Assembly (NCBI GenBank): GCA_013397455.1
Contig: VYZB01000340.1
Span: 680,685-744,684 of the forward strand
Direction of reading: 5' to 3'
From: Crotophaga sulcirostris
Taxonomy: Eukaryota > Chordata > Aves > Cuculiformes > Crotophagidae
DNA: 64,000 nt
Shown in pieces: positions 23,311-36,122 of the stretch. Every line of letters begins with the position of its first letter. Position 1 is the stretch's first letter. Below the pieces are notes generated by a model. That model worked only from the letters and a program-made list of their open reading frames with translations. It was not told the DNA's origin and searched no databases. Made by a program: the position numbers and the translations under genes.

Positions 23311-26300
23311 GTCTGAGTCACGCTTCTCACAATTTTCATATATAGCATTGATGCTGTGTTTCCCACACTCAGACCAAGCTCCTGCTGTGAATCAGTGTTT
23401 CATTTAGCTATACTCTGAGTGTACTCTCTCCAGGGAATTCATATGAAGATACTAGGACTTCCAAAGAGCTTCAGTGTTTCAGTAAACATGAACTGAGCAT
23501 TCATTTGTGGCTTTGTATATGTGAACTTCTGCAGATGTTTTGCAATGCCAATGCTTACATCATTCAAAAAAAAAACAACAAACCCACCTTTAAATTCTTA
23601 TATGTATCTCTTCTTTCTCTGGATTGATTGTTTCTTTTCAACTTCTCAGATTTTCTGTATACCATTTTGATGTAATTATTTTAAGCCTTGCACTTCAATT
23701 CTGTGGTGCTTGTTGCCACCTGGTACTTGGTACCTTACTTCATTAAAAAATATGTTCTTTTTTGTGAGTTGGTCTCTTTAGTCCTAGGTTCTTGATACCA
23801 GGCTCTTTCTTTAAAAGCCCATACTTATCTTTTGTACCTGTCTGTATATTTGTAGATTTTTTGCTAGATTCTATGTAGGAATATCTCTATTTCACGATAG
23901 ATTCTGTTATTTTCTAATCAGATGAACTGAATTAAAGATCTATTACAGTTAGGCCACCAACCAACTACGCAAACAATACAGCACCATTTCTTTTCACTGT
24001 GGAAAAATGTTTCATGTAAGCACAACCCTTGTAAGTTGTTTGTCTGAGCAGTGTGACTAAAACCTCATGGCAAGGACGTGAAGTCACAGGGAACACAAGT
24101 TTATTGCAACATTTGATTTTGTGCATCAGACATAATGATGTTCTTTGCAAAGGCCTTTTTAAAAGCACAGTTTCTAGTTAGCTGGAGAAGCAAGCTGAAG
24201 AACTGCTTAAAAACCACCTGGATTTACTCAGGACCAACAGTTACTTTGTGTTCTTAACTGTTGTTTCAATGGCAAGATATCATTGATCATCATTTTTTCT
24301 AATTAATAAAGATTAATATCAGTTGAGTGGTAGTTGTAAGCATTGCATTCAATGCATGCCACATAAGGCAATGCTAATTTGGGGGTTTACCTGAAGCTTT
24401 GTTTGAGAGTTGTCTTTTATTCTTCTCTTCTATCAAATGCAATTTAACTTTTTCACGAATACTTCTATTTTCCCGTTTTCTTTATTTATGCTGCAACTTA
24501 GTATTACATTAGCATGATCAGAATATGTATACTGTGATCTGTCTTAATTGACAGATAATAAGGTAAAGAGAAGGGAGTAGATGGTCTTAAGTTTCCTTTT
24601 TTTTTTTCCGCTGTATGGGCATTGAAGAATCTCCTAATCAGGCCAATTTCAAAGCAGACACATTTCAGAAAATGTATAAAATAGTACTTAGTTCTTCTGG
24701 AATCAGTGTTAATATTTAGCTCTTTGGTATTGCATGTTTTGTCCCATTTGATTATGTGGAAGCATGTAAGCTCATATACGGAATTTTATTTCACGGTTAT
24801 GAAAAATAATTTCATTAATTATTTATTTTAATACTATGGGACCAGATGGTACTAAAATTACAAACCTAGAGAAAAACTTGTATGCCTTCCGAACATGGAA
24901 AGATAAAACATATGTGTACAAATGTTTTATGAATAGACTCAAAATATTCAGATTCCTTCAAGTAGTTTAGATATTAAATGAATTTTTGTTGGATTATTAT
25001 TGACATCATAAAACTAGGCTATACATCTTATAGCATAAAACTTCGTGTGAGTCAAAGCATTTCTAAGTCTAACAGACAGATTCATGTTATTACTAGTACA
25101 CTATATGATTAGTTCGGTCTCCTTTAATAACCATGCAATCTTCATGAAGTATTTATGAAGAAATATATACTGGGAAACGTGTTTATATTCAGGTTCTATC
25201 TTAGCCAATGTTAATCTTTATTGTTTTCGCAATCACATTTGAGGTGCAATTGTTTCTTGTTAAACAGCACTTGCCTAATTACATCATCCAATAACTGGAG
25301 TATTTTAAATAGGAAAACTGAGATGAATAGTGAAAAATAGGTATTGTAAATCATGTTGTTCTTTCCTTTTAAGTATTAAATCTGACAGCTAATTTCACAC
25401 CTGTATATGTTTTCTGTTGATTACTGATGTTTCTGTGATTAAGAGCATTATAAATTAATCGTTTATGACATTTATTTATGAGTAACTTGTGTGTAATTAT
25501 TTATTATTTTACTATCGAAAGCTTGTTTCTTGCAAGTAATTCAGTATTATCTCCTCTTAAGAGTAATCTCCTTACTTTCAGATTTTTAGCCATTTACCCC
25601 TTAGTTATAGCTAATGGATGCCAGTAAAATCCGGAAGAAATCACATAATGTGCATGCTTATAAGCTATAAATTTGTGCCCAGTCCTGCAGATACCTTCAT
25701 TTAGGTGACTGTTTAGGGATCAGTCAGCAGAAAAAGGTTGCATTAACAACAAACTTCTCGTTATTGAAGCAAACTTTCTCCCATTTAAATATTTGGGTAG
25801 AAAAACAAACTGAGGGTGGCACTTTCTTGGCATAGAGTCTGAACACGGGATTGTAAAGAAACTGCTCAATAAAGCTGTGTTTTTTCATTTTTTTTAATGT
25901 AAATTTGCTTCCAATATCTTTTTAGGAAGTAGAGAAATGTTCTTATTTTTCTAACATTGAAAGAGATATTTACAGTAGAAATTTTATTTGAAGGAGTTGG
26001 AAGGAAAGAAAAGGTAGTTCTGAAGAATAGAGAGAAAATGGTTTTGCTTTAAACTCATTGACTAAACTGAGAAGTTACAGGTATTTAATATGGACTAGTG
26101 TCTTTTCTGGACTCTTGCTTTCTTAGTTTCTTGAAAATGATGTGTAGTTATACAGCTTCATCTTATGTTTGACACAACAGAATGTTTAATTTCCAAAAAG
26201 CAATAACACACAGATGAGGCTATTAAGAGCATTCTGCCCTTAGGCTAGACTGATCAATGAAACTTTGCTTAATGATAATGCCAATGATTTGTGCTTAATT

Positions 26301-28094
26301 AGCTGAGTATATTATACATTAATTTAATCTTGAGAGTTTTATGAAGTTTTTAATATATTAATAACAATGTCTAAAATACTTGCAAGGCTAGTGCTAAGAT
26401 TCTAATTTCAGTGATGTTTAAGAATCAGACAAATGCGTATAAGTTTGAGGTGTTTGCACTTAAGGTTCCCTGAAGTTTCTAAGCTACATGTAGAGATCCC
26501 TGATATTTAGCAGTTGCATCTTTGGCGCAGTGTATGTTAACAATTTTTATTTCAATGTTAAGGCTGCTTTCAATGATTGTGCTCTGTACATAGACTCCTA
26601 ATACTGCAGATTTGGACTTCCTTGTAGCTAACTATTAAAGAAATCATCAGACCATTACAGAAGTATAAAGGAAGTGAAGGTCAAATGAGTGACAGCCAAT
26701 GCTAGCTTGCTGCAGTAATCTAAAAGGTGAGCTTGGCTGAAAGAGGTACACGTTCCTGTGTACATGAAGTACTAAAGAAAGGAGACTCATACAGTTGAAA
26801 AGAATTAGGAGATTAAAATCTGTTATTTCAGCTATTTGCTTTTGGCTATTTAAGATTGAACTAGTGAGTATTTCTGCAAAAAGGTGACACTGTTTTTTTT
26901 AGTCATTTAATTCCATACCTCAGTTTTTGCTACACAAGATTCTCAACTCCTATTTCTTCACTGGAATTTTACATCTTTTTGTCAAAGATGTATCTATAGT
27001 TCTGATTAATGTTGAAACTGGAATTTTGGATTGTTTATGAATGTTGATATCAAATATTTGCTATGGAAAATTTTATGCATAAAAAGTTTCCAGATGTGCC
27101 CAGTTTTGCACTTTGTTCCAGCATAGAGGCTTTGTACAGCTGTGGGTCCTCACTGCAACAGAAAAAAGTAGGAGCTTGGAGCTGAAGTTAATAGCTGTTT
27201 TACAGAAAATGGCAAACTGTTTTTTTTTTTTCTGTTTAGCTCACTAGAAAGTTTCTACTGCTGCAAACAGGTCTTCTTGTTGTAAAAACTAAAATTAAGC
27301 GCCCTTGTTATTTTGAGCTCTGGTCTGAGTCCTGCAGTGAGCTCTTTGTGCCTGGTTATGGTTATGACAGAGGTCACATTTTTCGATCTGTGAGATGGAA
27401 GTGTTTGAAATCATCAAAAGAATAGATTCTTGGTTTTTTGACAATATTGAAGATGAAAAGAGAAGCATTTTTTTTTTGTCAGTCCACTTCTAAATTTTTC
27501 AAGGTTAGGTTTGCTAACACTTATTTGTTTGGCAACAAACTCTATATAGCATAAACAGATTTTTGTTTTTTTTTATATCAAATTTAATGTTTCATACTAA
27601 ATTTGTGTTTCTTGTGTATTTGCTTGCTCCCACCTGAAGACAGCATTTCTGATGGAGAGCAGTGACTACGTGGAAGCTCATCTCTTGAGATATGCCGATA
27701 TATGTAGAAATTACATTAGTTCTTAAAAGTTGTTATAGGCTGGTCAAGACAGAAATCCTTGCAGGTAGCTCAGTGCACTTGTAAATAATCCTTGTTCCTC
27801 CCCAGCTTGTGCTTAAGAAGGAATCCTTAGTGGATTCCTTCTCATGACATTAGAAATGCCTTATACAACAGATCAGTTCTTGAGTTATGGTTTCTAGCTG
27901 TTGGAAGGCATTGCCTGGCACACCAGTTTACTGCTGTAACCTCCTGAAGAAGTCATTCACCATATGAGGTCACTACCTTTTGGGAATGGGACCAGTTCAG
28001 AGCTTCAGTTGTACATCAGAATGCTTTTGTGTTTGAGTGCCTTTTTATTAAGATCTCAGAAGTGTATCTGCAGCAGTGAAGCCTGTCAGCTCAT
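23311..28094. other. repeat-poor AT-rich sequence, candidate conserved noncoding DNA
   Basis: About 4.8 kb without a recognisable gene and with only short mononucleotide runs as repeats. From about 24240 to 26660 it is especially rich in homeodomain-type words: TTCATTAATTATTT (24809), CCTAATTACATCATCC (25275), ATAAATTAATCGTTTATGAC (25450), TGTAATTATTTATTATTTTA (25492) and GCTTAATTAGCTGAG (26293). Vertebrate enhancers around developmental genes often look like this, but conservation cannot be judged from one sequence. Open frames are very short here, also consistent with noncoding DNA. Confidence 0.4.
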
Positions 28095-28680
28095 TGGGTA
28101 TCCAGTAGGTTGAAGGGAGTGATTATTCCCCTTTTTTTGGCACTACAGATGCTGCAATTGGAGTAGTGCCCAGTTCTAGAGTCTGCCCCACCCCAGTGTA
28201 AAAAAAGGCACAGAAAAATTGGAGTGTGTCTGGAGGATGGCCACCAAGTTGGGTAGGGTACTGAAGCATATGATGCACAAAAAGACACTGAAGAGACTTG
28301 AATTTGTTCAGCCTGGAAGTTAAGAGCAGAGCAGAGCTAATTGCTGTCCTCAACTGCTTAATGGGCCATTACAGCCAGATGGAGCCAGACCCTTAATAGA
28401 CATGCACAGTGAAAGGACGAGAGGGAACAGATAGATGTTGCAGATGAGAAATTTCAATTAGATACAAAGAAAAAAAAACCTCTTCGTGGTGAGGGTGGTC
28501 AAACACTGGAACAGTTGCCCAGAATGGATGTTGATTCTCCTTCTTGGTGGCTTTTCAAAACTTGAATGGGCAAGGCCCTGAGCGACCTAATGTTACTTTG
28601 AAGTTGGAACTGCTCTGAACTGAGAGATAAACTCTGGCAACCTCAGGAAGCGTCTTCCAACCTGTACTGTTCTAAGTTTA
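28095..28680 (+). mobile_element. CR1: CR1 LINE, 3' part, diverged
   Basis: A plus-strand CR1 of about 585 bases. Diagnostic stretches in order are CAGTAGGTTGAAGGGAGTGA then TTATTCCCC (28103-28131), GTGCCCAGTTCTAGAG, GTGTCTGGAGGATGGCCACC, TTTGTTCAGCCTGGAAG, a divergent TTAATGGGCC block, GTGGTCAAACACTGGAACAG, TTGCCCAGAATGG, CTTCTTGGTGGCTTTTCAAAA, and the end TCTTCCAACCTGTACTGTTC. The terminal octamers have decayed to TTCTAAGTTTATA. Many substitutions and indels mark it as considerably older than the copy at 31.9 kb. Confidence 0.9.
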
Positions 28681-30964
28681 TATACTTTATTGACTTGGCA
28701 TGAAGGACATCATTAAACAGTCTTGCCCAGATGTGGATACATCTTTGCCTTCATCTCTTACCCATTCCAATAGTTACATCATTTTTTGGTACAACCTTTG
28801 TATTTGAAATTGCCTCCTAAATCTGTTTGTCAAGTCAGCTCCCTACTCCATTTAAATGCTTTTGAAATCTGATTCTTTATGAGAGAAAAGGAGAAAGGAC
28901 TGAAAAGCATCAATTTCAGAGTACAATAATATCAGAGTATGTGATCTACTCTATCTATGTGCCGTTCCATTCTGTGCTTTTTTCCATCTATTTAGTTCTT
29001 TGTTATCTCATGCTCAACTTGCATTTGTACCATTTTTACTTGTTTTTATGAGGCTCTGAGAGTACTGGTGAAATCTCTTAAAATGAGCAAAGAGAATGAA
29101 AAGGGACAGAAAAAAGGGGAGAAAGTAGAGAAATGGTAATATATATAACCTCGCTAGTTTTGCATTAGTATGTTGTTGAGACTTGAGCCTGAGTCCACAG
29201 AATTGTAATGGCTCTTACAGTGGCTCCAGTGCATTCCTGGAGCAAGCCTCTGATGCAGACTATCTTCAGTTTTGTATTTCACAGCACTCTTGTGGGTTGT
29301 TGCTCTCACATTTTTTATCTCTGGCGTTACTTCCTTGGTATTTTTCATAAAGGCACAACAGTATGATTAGAGGGTGCTAAATTTCTTTCCCTTGGTAGGG
29401 AGAAATATGGACTAATTTTAACCTTTGAACATCAAATATTAGAAAATGAGTGTAAAAATGAGGAGAAAAACACATATATTTGCTCTTTATAAACATCTTC
29501 TGGTATTATTTGGACTCATCACTTTGATACTGTGCCTTTGAAATGTGTATTGAAAGTGTGCTAAAGTGCATCCATTTTATTACTGCGTTTATGACTGCTC
29601 CTCTGGAAAGAAAGTATTTGTGTTCAGCTCACCAAGAGAAACATTGGCTCTTTTTTTCCTTTCTTGTGTGATTTATATTTTGCTTTTTATTGCTTCAGTT
29701 ATTTTTGTTTTCCTCTGAAAATATTTGATTGTCTGGTCTTATTTTTTTCTGAAATCTCTTTTGGCTTGGTTAATGCACGTGTAATGTGTAAACTCCATAT
29801 GGAGAAAGATCTGATGTGCAAGTACTGTGAATAGGTTCTGGCATTGCTTTGAGCATAAACTTATATTTTTATCTGGAGAAAACAAGGGCTCTTAGTGGTT
29901 GCTTTATGCATTTGGTTGAATGTCAGTTCATTTGCTCAATAGGATAGAAGTTTGCTTGCCAGGTTGGTTGATTTTCTTCAGCTTTAGGCTCATTCTGTTT
30001 TAATAATGGCTATTCTGTATTCTATTTTTACTTACAGTTCTTTCAGTATCTGTCCTTCTCAGGGCTACTCATTCCCCCTGCTCTGCCTTTCCCAATATAG
30101 ACCAGCTGCTCATCGGTTACAGGCAGCTGTTTTTTCTGTTGCATTCTTCCTGTTCTCCAAAACTCTAGTAGATATTTGTTTTTCCTAACCCAAGGCCTGA
30201 TCTTGTGCAGTAAAAGGCCTTTTGTTATGAATAGCCCAGTTAAAAGCAAAGATTTAACAAAGCTAAAATTGCAAATGCAAGGGCATCTCATCTTGAATGG
30301 TCATACTGTATGTGATCAGCAGGAAGAGGCAGGCAGGAAAGTAGGCTCTTACACTCAGCAAGAAGTGCTTGTAGAAATAATTTCAGAGGGATGAAATACA
30401 TTTCTTGGCTACATCCACAACACTTCTAAACAATTGTTTTTATTATGTTTGTCTATGTTCTGCGTGATGAACTGTCTACTGGTAGTTATTTTTATGTGTA
30501 AATACTATTGTTCAGAAGAAGAAAAAAGGTTTCGAGATAGACAGGTAGGTGTGTATATATATATACACACATATATGTATAATTGCATGCTTTTTTTGAT
30601 TGCATAACTTGAATCTATTTTTGTTTATTTCTTTTATGACTGAGTCAAGTCCTTTTGGACAGATCTGAGTCCAAATATAGTTGCTTTCTCTTCTTATTTG
30701 CCAGCACTCAAAATACTGCAATACAGTGTTTTGGTGTAGTGTCATTTTGATTATTTTTGCCATTACATAGTTTCAAACAAAAAGTTGTAAGAAGCTTCTG
30801 GAATGCTTTGTGGATTTCGCTTGGTTTACATGAATAGTGTTCTTGCTGCAAAGGCAGACCAATAAAGTATCCTTCACTTATTCCATTCTTATGATGGTGA
30901 CTGCTCTAATTTCTATCTGTAAGGATAACATAAAATCTCATATCAGTGAAGTAAATAATGTCGC
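28681..30964. other. unique noncoding sequence with one palindrome
   Basis: No gene is recognised; frames reach at most about 83 codons. The only structured item is the TG/TA palindrome at 30549-30570. Confidence 0.45.
30549..30570. repeat. perfect 22-bp palindrome of alternating purine-pyrimidine
   Basis: GTGTGTATATA (30549-30559) is followed with no spacer by its exact reverse complement TATATACACAC (30560-30570). The run is strictly alternating purine-pyrimidine, so it could extrude as a cruciform or adopt unusual helical forms. It is flanked by more CA/TA-rich sequence (to about 30580), so it is best seen as an interrupted dinucleotide repeat. Confidence 0.95.
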
Positions 30965-31175
30965 CCAAAATGAGGCTGATGGCATTCTTAGAAATATAAA
31001 AAGGATGTAAGAGTGTAAACCTTCTGCTCTACCTGACTGTGAAAGCATTCAGGTCGTGCTGTATTGAGTGTGGGGCATTTATAGCTTTAAGTTCGAAAGA
31101 GTCGAGAGGAGAACAGCAAAGATGAGACGAGGATTAGCAACCACGACTCTGAGGAAAAACTGAACACTAAGAACA
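30965..31175 (+). mobile_element. CR1: old CR1-type LINE fragment
   Basis: Plus-strand fragment from the region just upstream of the CR1 3' untranslated part. Recognisable words are AATGAGGCTGATGGCATTCT, TAGAAATATAAAAAGGATGT, AACCTTCTGCTCTACCTGAC, GAAAGAGTCGAGAGGAGAAC, AGCAAAGATGAGACGAGGAT and TCTGAGGAAAAACTGAA. These follow an old CR1 lineage order. The fragment stops before the 3' end, so it has been truncated or deleted at both sides. Strong divergence makes it one of the older copies. Confidence 0.72.
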
Positions 31176-31942
31176 GAACAAAACAAGACATGAAGGAAAT
31201 AATGAGTATCTGAATTAGATATTCTTTAAACTGATTTAAAATACTACTAATATAGTGTTGTCTTAGTCTTGTAACATTGTATAGTTTGCATGGGTAGTTT
31301 GAATTGATATTTATTCATAACGGCTATTTTGTGTCTTTCATCTGGCCCATATATTGTTTTCTGTATTATAGCACCAACCATACAAGAAAAATATATACAC
31401 AACAAGGAAAGGTGAACATGTTTAGCAGGAAAATTTGTCATCACTCTAATTTAAAATTGAATGTTCAACTCGGGTTTTGGAGAAAATAAGTTAGCATTTA
31501 TATGTCTGGTTTTATTATTTTTAGTTTCAATTATCTTTTAGCTTAGAAAAGAAAAACTATCAAAATAAAATAATTTCCATGTCATTTGAAAGGGAAAAAG
31601 AGCTTGTGTCTTCATGATAAATTTGTTACTTCAAAAGATCTTTCTTATGACCTATTTTGTCAGCAAGTTCTGGTATCTGGGAAGATTATTTCTGTTGGCT
31701 ACACAATTTCAAAATGATAGAGTGAGATTAATAGTATAAATATAGGTTTTCCTTGTTCTATTGATTTATTGGGTCCCAATTCTCTAAAGACTCGCCCATC
31801 TTAGTCATTTTACTTTTGAGAGCAATGATAAAGAAGTTACATGTATGAGTGCTTGCAAGAATGAGCATCTTTTAAGTGCAGCTGATTGGCAACATATTAA
31901 AAAGAAAAAATACCTCCTTTGAAACTGTCATTGCAATACTTC

Positions 31943-32490
31943 AGAATCATAGAATGACCTGAGTTGGAAGGGACCCACAAGGAACATTGAGTCCAACTCC
32001 TATGCCTGCACAGGACACTCCAAACGTTCACACCATGTGTCTGAGGGCATTGTCCAAATGCTTCTTGAATATTATCAGGCTTGGTGCCGTGACTGCTTCC
32101 CTGGGGAGCTGTTCCAGTGCTCCACCACCCGCTGGGTGAAGAACCTCTTCCTAATATCCAACCGAAACCTCCCCTGGCACATCTTCCTGCCCTTCACTTG
32201 AGTCTTATCATTTGTCACCAGAGAGAAGAGATCGGTGCATGTTCCTCCTCCATCACTTGTAAGGCAACAGTAGATGGCTATGAGGGCCCCTTTCAGTCTC
32301 CTCTTCTCCAGGCTAAACAAACCAGGTGACTTCAACCTCTCCTCATCTGATTTCTCTTCTAGACCCATCACTAGCTTTGTGGCCTCCTCTGGACACTCTC
32401 CAGTAGGTTGATGTCATTTTTATACTGTGGTGCCCAAAACTGAACACAATATTTGAGGTGAGGCCTCAGCAGTGCAGAGTGGAGCAGGAG
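31943..32490 (-). mobile_element. CR1: CR1 LINE, 3' part, relatively young
   Basis: The plus strand begins AGAATCATAGAATGACCTGA then GTTGGAAGGGACCCACAAGG, the reverse complement of a CR1 3' end, so the element lies on the minus strand with its 3' end at the left. It continues through GTCCAACTCCTATGCCTGCA, GGCATTGTCCAAATGCTTCT, GGTGAAGAACCTCTTCCTAA, CCAGAGAGAAGAGATCGGTG, CTCCTCTTCTCCAGGCTAAA, ACTGTGGTGCCCAAAACTGA and TTTGAGGTGAGGCCTCAGCA. About 548 bases are kept and most words differ from consensus by only one or two bases. The 5' end is truncated at about 32490, as usual for CR1. It is a dead copy. Confidence 0.96.
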
Positions 32491-32936
32491 TCGGATATAT
32501 AGAAGCATTTAGGTGATTCGTACATAGAGGCATAATCTATTACTGGGAAATGAGAGAAAGAGAGGCTTAAGAAATATCCTTGTCTGAAATGTTCTAACGG
32601 ATCATGTCCCTGCTCCTATTTCATCACAATGGGTAGTAGCTTAAGTACTTTCAGTTTAGACATCATTTCATCCAGCATGGGCACACTAAAGTTACTTGTC
32701 TGAGGTTGAGATTTCATGATTCCCTTAAGCCTATCTATGGGCTGGCCAGTCCTGAAAAGACCAATCTTGGTCTACCCAGATTTGCCCACGTGTGTCATAC
32801 ATTATCACTGTTATAATTGGCTGATTTTACTTAGACTTAATTTTACTTTTTTTTTTTCTGAAGGAACCTGGATACCGCGTACCAAGTTGCATTTGGGTTG
32901 ACATACAGTGTTCTTACTGCAAATAGACAAACTGAT
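32491..32936. other. unique sequence between two CR1 fragments
   Basis: About 450 bases without a gene or clear repeat. They might include the decayed 5' part of the neighbouring plus-strand CR1, but no diagnostic words are visible. Confidence 0.4.
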
Positions 32937-33100
32937 GCAGCACTAGAGCAGGCTGCCTACTGAGGTTGTGGAATCTCCATCCTTGGTGGCTTTCAGGACC
33001 TGACACTCAAAACCCCAACAGGGCTGGATTTGTGTTGGTGACAGCCTTGCTCTCAGTGGGAGGCTGAACTAGATGACCCCCAGAGGTTGCTTACAATGAA
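32937..33100 (+). mobile_element. CR1: CR1 LINE, 3' UTR fragment
   Basis: Plus-strand words in CR1 order: AGAGCAGGCTGCCTACTGAG, GTTGTGGAATCTCCATCCTT, GGTGGCTTTCAGGACCTGAC, GGGCTGGATTTGTGTTGGTG, GGGAGGCTGAACTAGATGAC and CCCCAGAGGTTGCTTACAAT. The octamer tail is lost or unrecognisable. It stands tail-to-tail neighbour to the minus-strand CR1 at 31.9-32.5 kb but in opposite orientation, so it was a separate insertion. Confidence 0.88.
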
Positions 33101-36100
33101 CATTTCTCTCTTGCCATCGTTGTAAAGGTGTAGCCTAAATCTAAGATGTCTTATAGCGCACACAAAAAAAAGAAGTGGGTACTTGCAAAAAGTGATTTAT
33201 TAGTTTATCTCATGCTAACGTAGCCTTCTTAGGCAGATTAGGTGGCTATTTCTTTTCACTGATTGGTAAATCTTTTAAGACTAGTTTAGATTTTGAGCAT
33301 TAGTGCTGAAACACCCAACCTTAAGTGAGGTGCATCTCACTGTAAACAATGTCCTTTCACCAGATGGAGTGGTAACTTTTTACACTGTTGTCTGGTCCTT
33401 CATTGCTGTCATCTAACCCCAGAACTGAAATTTAAATTAGAATATTTCCAAATTATTACAGGTGTTTAGTATTGAACTATCTTTCAGAAAGATCTTTTCT
33501 ACCAAGTTACAACAAATTCCTTACATAGAAAACAAGTTAAAATAAGTTCAGGGCATAGCTTCTTTACAGAATTTTAAGATGTCTGTGTTTCTATATAAAG
33601 TAAATCTACAAATATTTGAATGTAATATGTATGTTTTATATGATCGTAGTCTTGGAAACTAAGGACATGCAATCTTTCAACAATTACCATAAAATGTGTG
33701 AATTTAATAGGCCTAATTATTTTCTCTCTCACACACCAGCAGAGGCTCTGCGGAAAACATTGCTCCATACAACCTCCTTGTCGCATTGTTCATGTGTCTA
33801 GTAGAAGTGATTGTGTTTTCATTTTTCATTTGATCTGTATGTGTCGAGCACAACAAAAAGGGTATCCAGTCCTCCCCCACAGTGGCAAACTACAGTGCTG
33901 AAATTCATAAACAGCGGCTTACTGGTGAATCATCCACAAAGTCTGCTGCATACCAGTATAGAAAGTGAGGTGCTGCCGTCAGTTTTCCCGGCCTCTGGAA
34001 GGCATACACTGATGAATTAAACCAAAATTGCCCGATGAGCTCACTCCCCGGATGCTGGAGTAGAGGAAGAAACACCTGACTTTCCCATGAACACAGGACC
34101 TTAAACAAACACCTGAAAGAGGTCAAAAAAAGCAGTGGTCTGGCAGGGATAGTGCTGACACCTAGCTAGCTTTTGGACAACTTTCTGGCAGCAGTCATAA
34201 CTGCAAGCCTATTTTGCGCTTAGGCTATCTACCCTGTTGCAGATTTGCAATATTGGCAGTAATTTATGCTAGAGAGGAAACGAGGGAAGCTAGTAATTTG
34301 TACTGTTCCATGGGGACCTTTGGAAGATGGTGTTTAGAGCTGCCAAAAATGTCAGGCAGGCTCTTTGGATTGTGAAAAAAACGGTGAAGCAGTTGTTAGC
34401 AGGACGTAGAGGATCAGCAAAAAGTCAGAAGTTCAGAAACCAAGTCTCAGCTTGTTCTTCCTTATCAATCAGGATAATAAACTGCACACAGACAGGCAGG
34501 CCCTCTCAGTAAAACCTCAGAAAGTCTTTGAATTAAAAGTGAAAAAAAAATCTTCTGAGCTACTTCCTCTGCATCACTTCATATTGTGGCAAGTGCATTT
34601 TTCATCCAGCAGTGAAAGAAACAGATGTGTGTTATCTGAGACTAGGCTTTTTGTGCTTTTCACTGGGGGGGGTCTGAAGCTTGCCATCGGGGTGTTGTTT
34701 TCAGTTTGTCAGATCTGCTGGGGACACTAGTGAGTCTCGCAGTAGACGGTTCAACTACATGTTTCATGGTGCTGAACTGCATCAAAATTAATTCTCTTTT
34801 GTGCAGCTTTATGCTGTTGTAAAAGCTATAATTCACCTATCAGCAGCAGAATTGCCCAGATAACCAGAGTTTTTCCTTTCTCTCATGCACACTACAGCAT
34901 CTGATTGGTTAAAAAACAATGATTAATGTTTTGAAAAATATATGAAAGATATAGTGTCAAGTACCATTACAGCAGTGGGTTACTGTGAGATAGCCTCTTA
35001 TCTGTATGGAGGAAGTACTTCTAAATAACTGGCAATGTCACACTGGCACCATAAAGGTCCATCTATTCAGTGTTTGTGTTTATATCCTGTTTCTGGCTTT
35101 TACAGCTCAAGTCCAGTCTCCTATTTGTCATGCAAGGCTGGAGCCAATTTCAGTGTGCTTTTGAACTGGACTTGTATATAACCAGGCATGTTAAACTGCA
35201 TTTTGTACTGAATTTATATAAAAACATATACACATGCACATTTGTGTGTGTGTGGCTGCATGTGTATATTTGCTTCAGCATACTTGTTGCTGTTACAGAT
35301 GTCATTTTTCAGCCAACAAAAGGAAATTTCAGAGATCTGTTATTTTTAAAAAATACTACACTGTCTTGTTCTTGTAGTACTTTTCCCAGTATTTCAGAAT
35401 TATCTGCCAACCTGATTACATTCCCTGTGCTTTCAATTGGTTCTGATATTTGGATTCTGAACAGTAGCTTTGTTCTGCAGCTTGGTACTGACACCTGAAG
35501 CAGCTCAGTCTCAAGGGATCCTTTAAAATATTTCCTCTGTGTGTGTAGATATCTGTACATTATGGAAAACAGTTTTTAAGAGAGCCACCAAATACCGGTG
35601 TGCAATAAAATAGTAATTGTGCATTTAGAGACCATCTATTTGTTATGGTGGAGATTTACTTTCTTCATTTGTATCCTAAATATTTCTAGAGTATAACTGC
35701 ATGTTTACATTGACTATTTGACTTACTCTTCTTGCCTGGGAGGATTGGTAGTCTTTCACGACATAGAAATATAACAGCTCTGTCACTATTATTGTTTGCT
35801 ACCTTCTATAATAAAATATTAGAAGGCTTAAACTTTTTATTTGAGTGACTGTTGCCAAGGCAGTATTGTACATCAACAAATACAAAAAAAGTAGTGTGGA
35901 AGCAATGCTACATGAATGCATTCAGCTACAAAGGTGATGGTTACATAAACATAACTAGACATCTATATGGTTCTATTTTAAAGTTTTCTTCCTGCAAAAA
36001 TTCTTGTTTTGAAAATTGCATTTTTCTTGGTAACTTTGAGTTCAGGGGGGTTGTAATATTTGGATGTAATTATGACAGATCTTAAAATGAAGAAATTATA

Positions 36101-36122
36101 ATTTATCTCTCTTTCTTTGCAG
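33101..36122. other. unique noncoding sequence, (TG)6 at 35243-35254
   Basis: No gene is recognised. A 142-codon plus frame at 35070-35498 starts with a Phe/Leu-rich hydrophobic stretch, as T-rich DNA often gives, and shows no domain. A short (TG)6 microsatellite lies at 35243-35254. The final 20 bases form the polypyrimidine tract of the exon-like signal that follows. Confidence 0.45.

Noticed and set aside
35070..35498. 142-codon plus-strand frame with a hydrophobic start that could look like a signal peptide
   Set aside because: Phe/Leu runs follow from T-rich DNA; no motif, no exon-like context.
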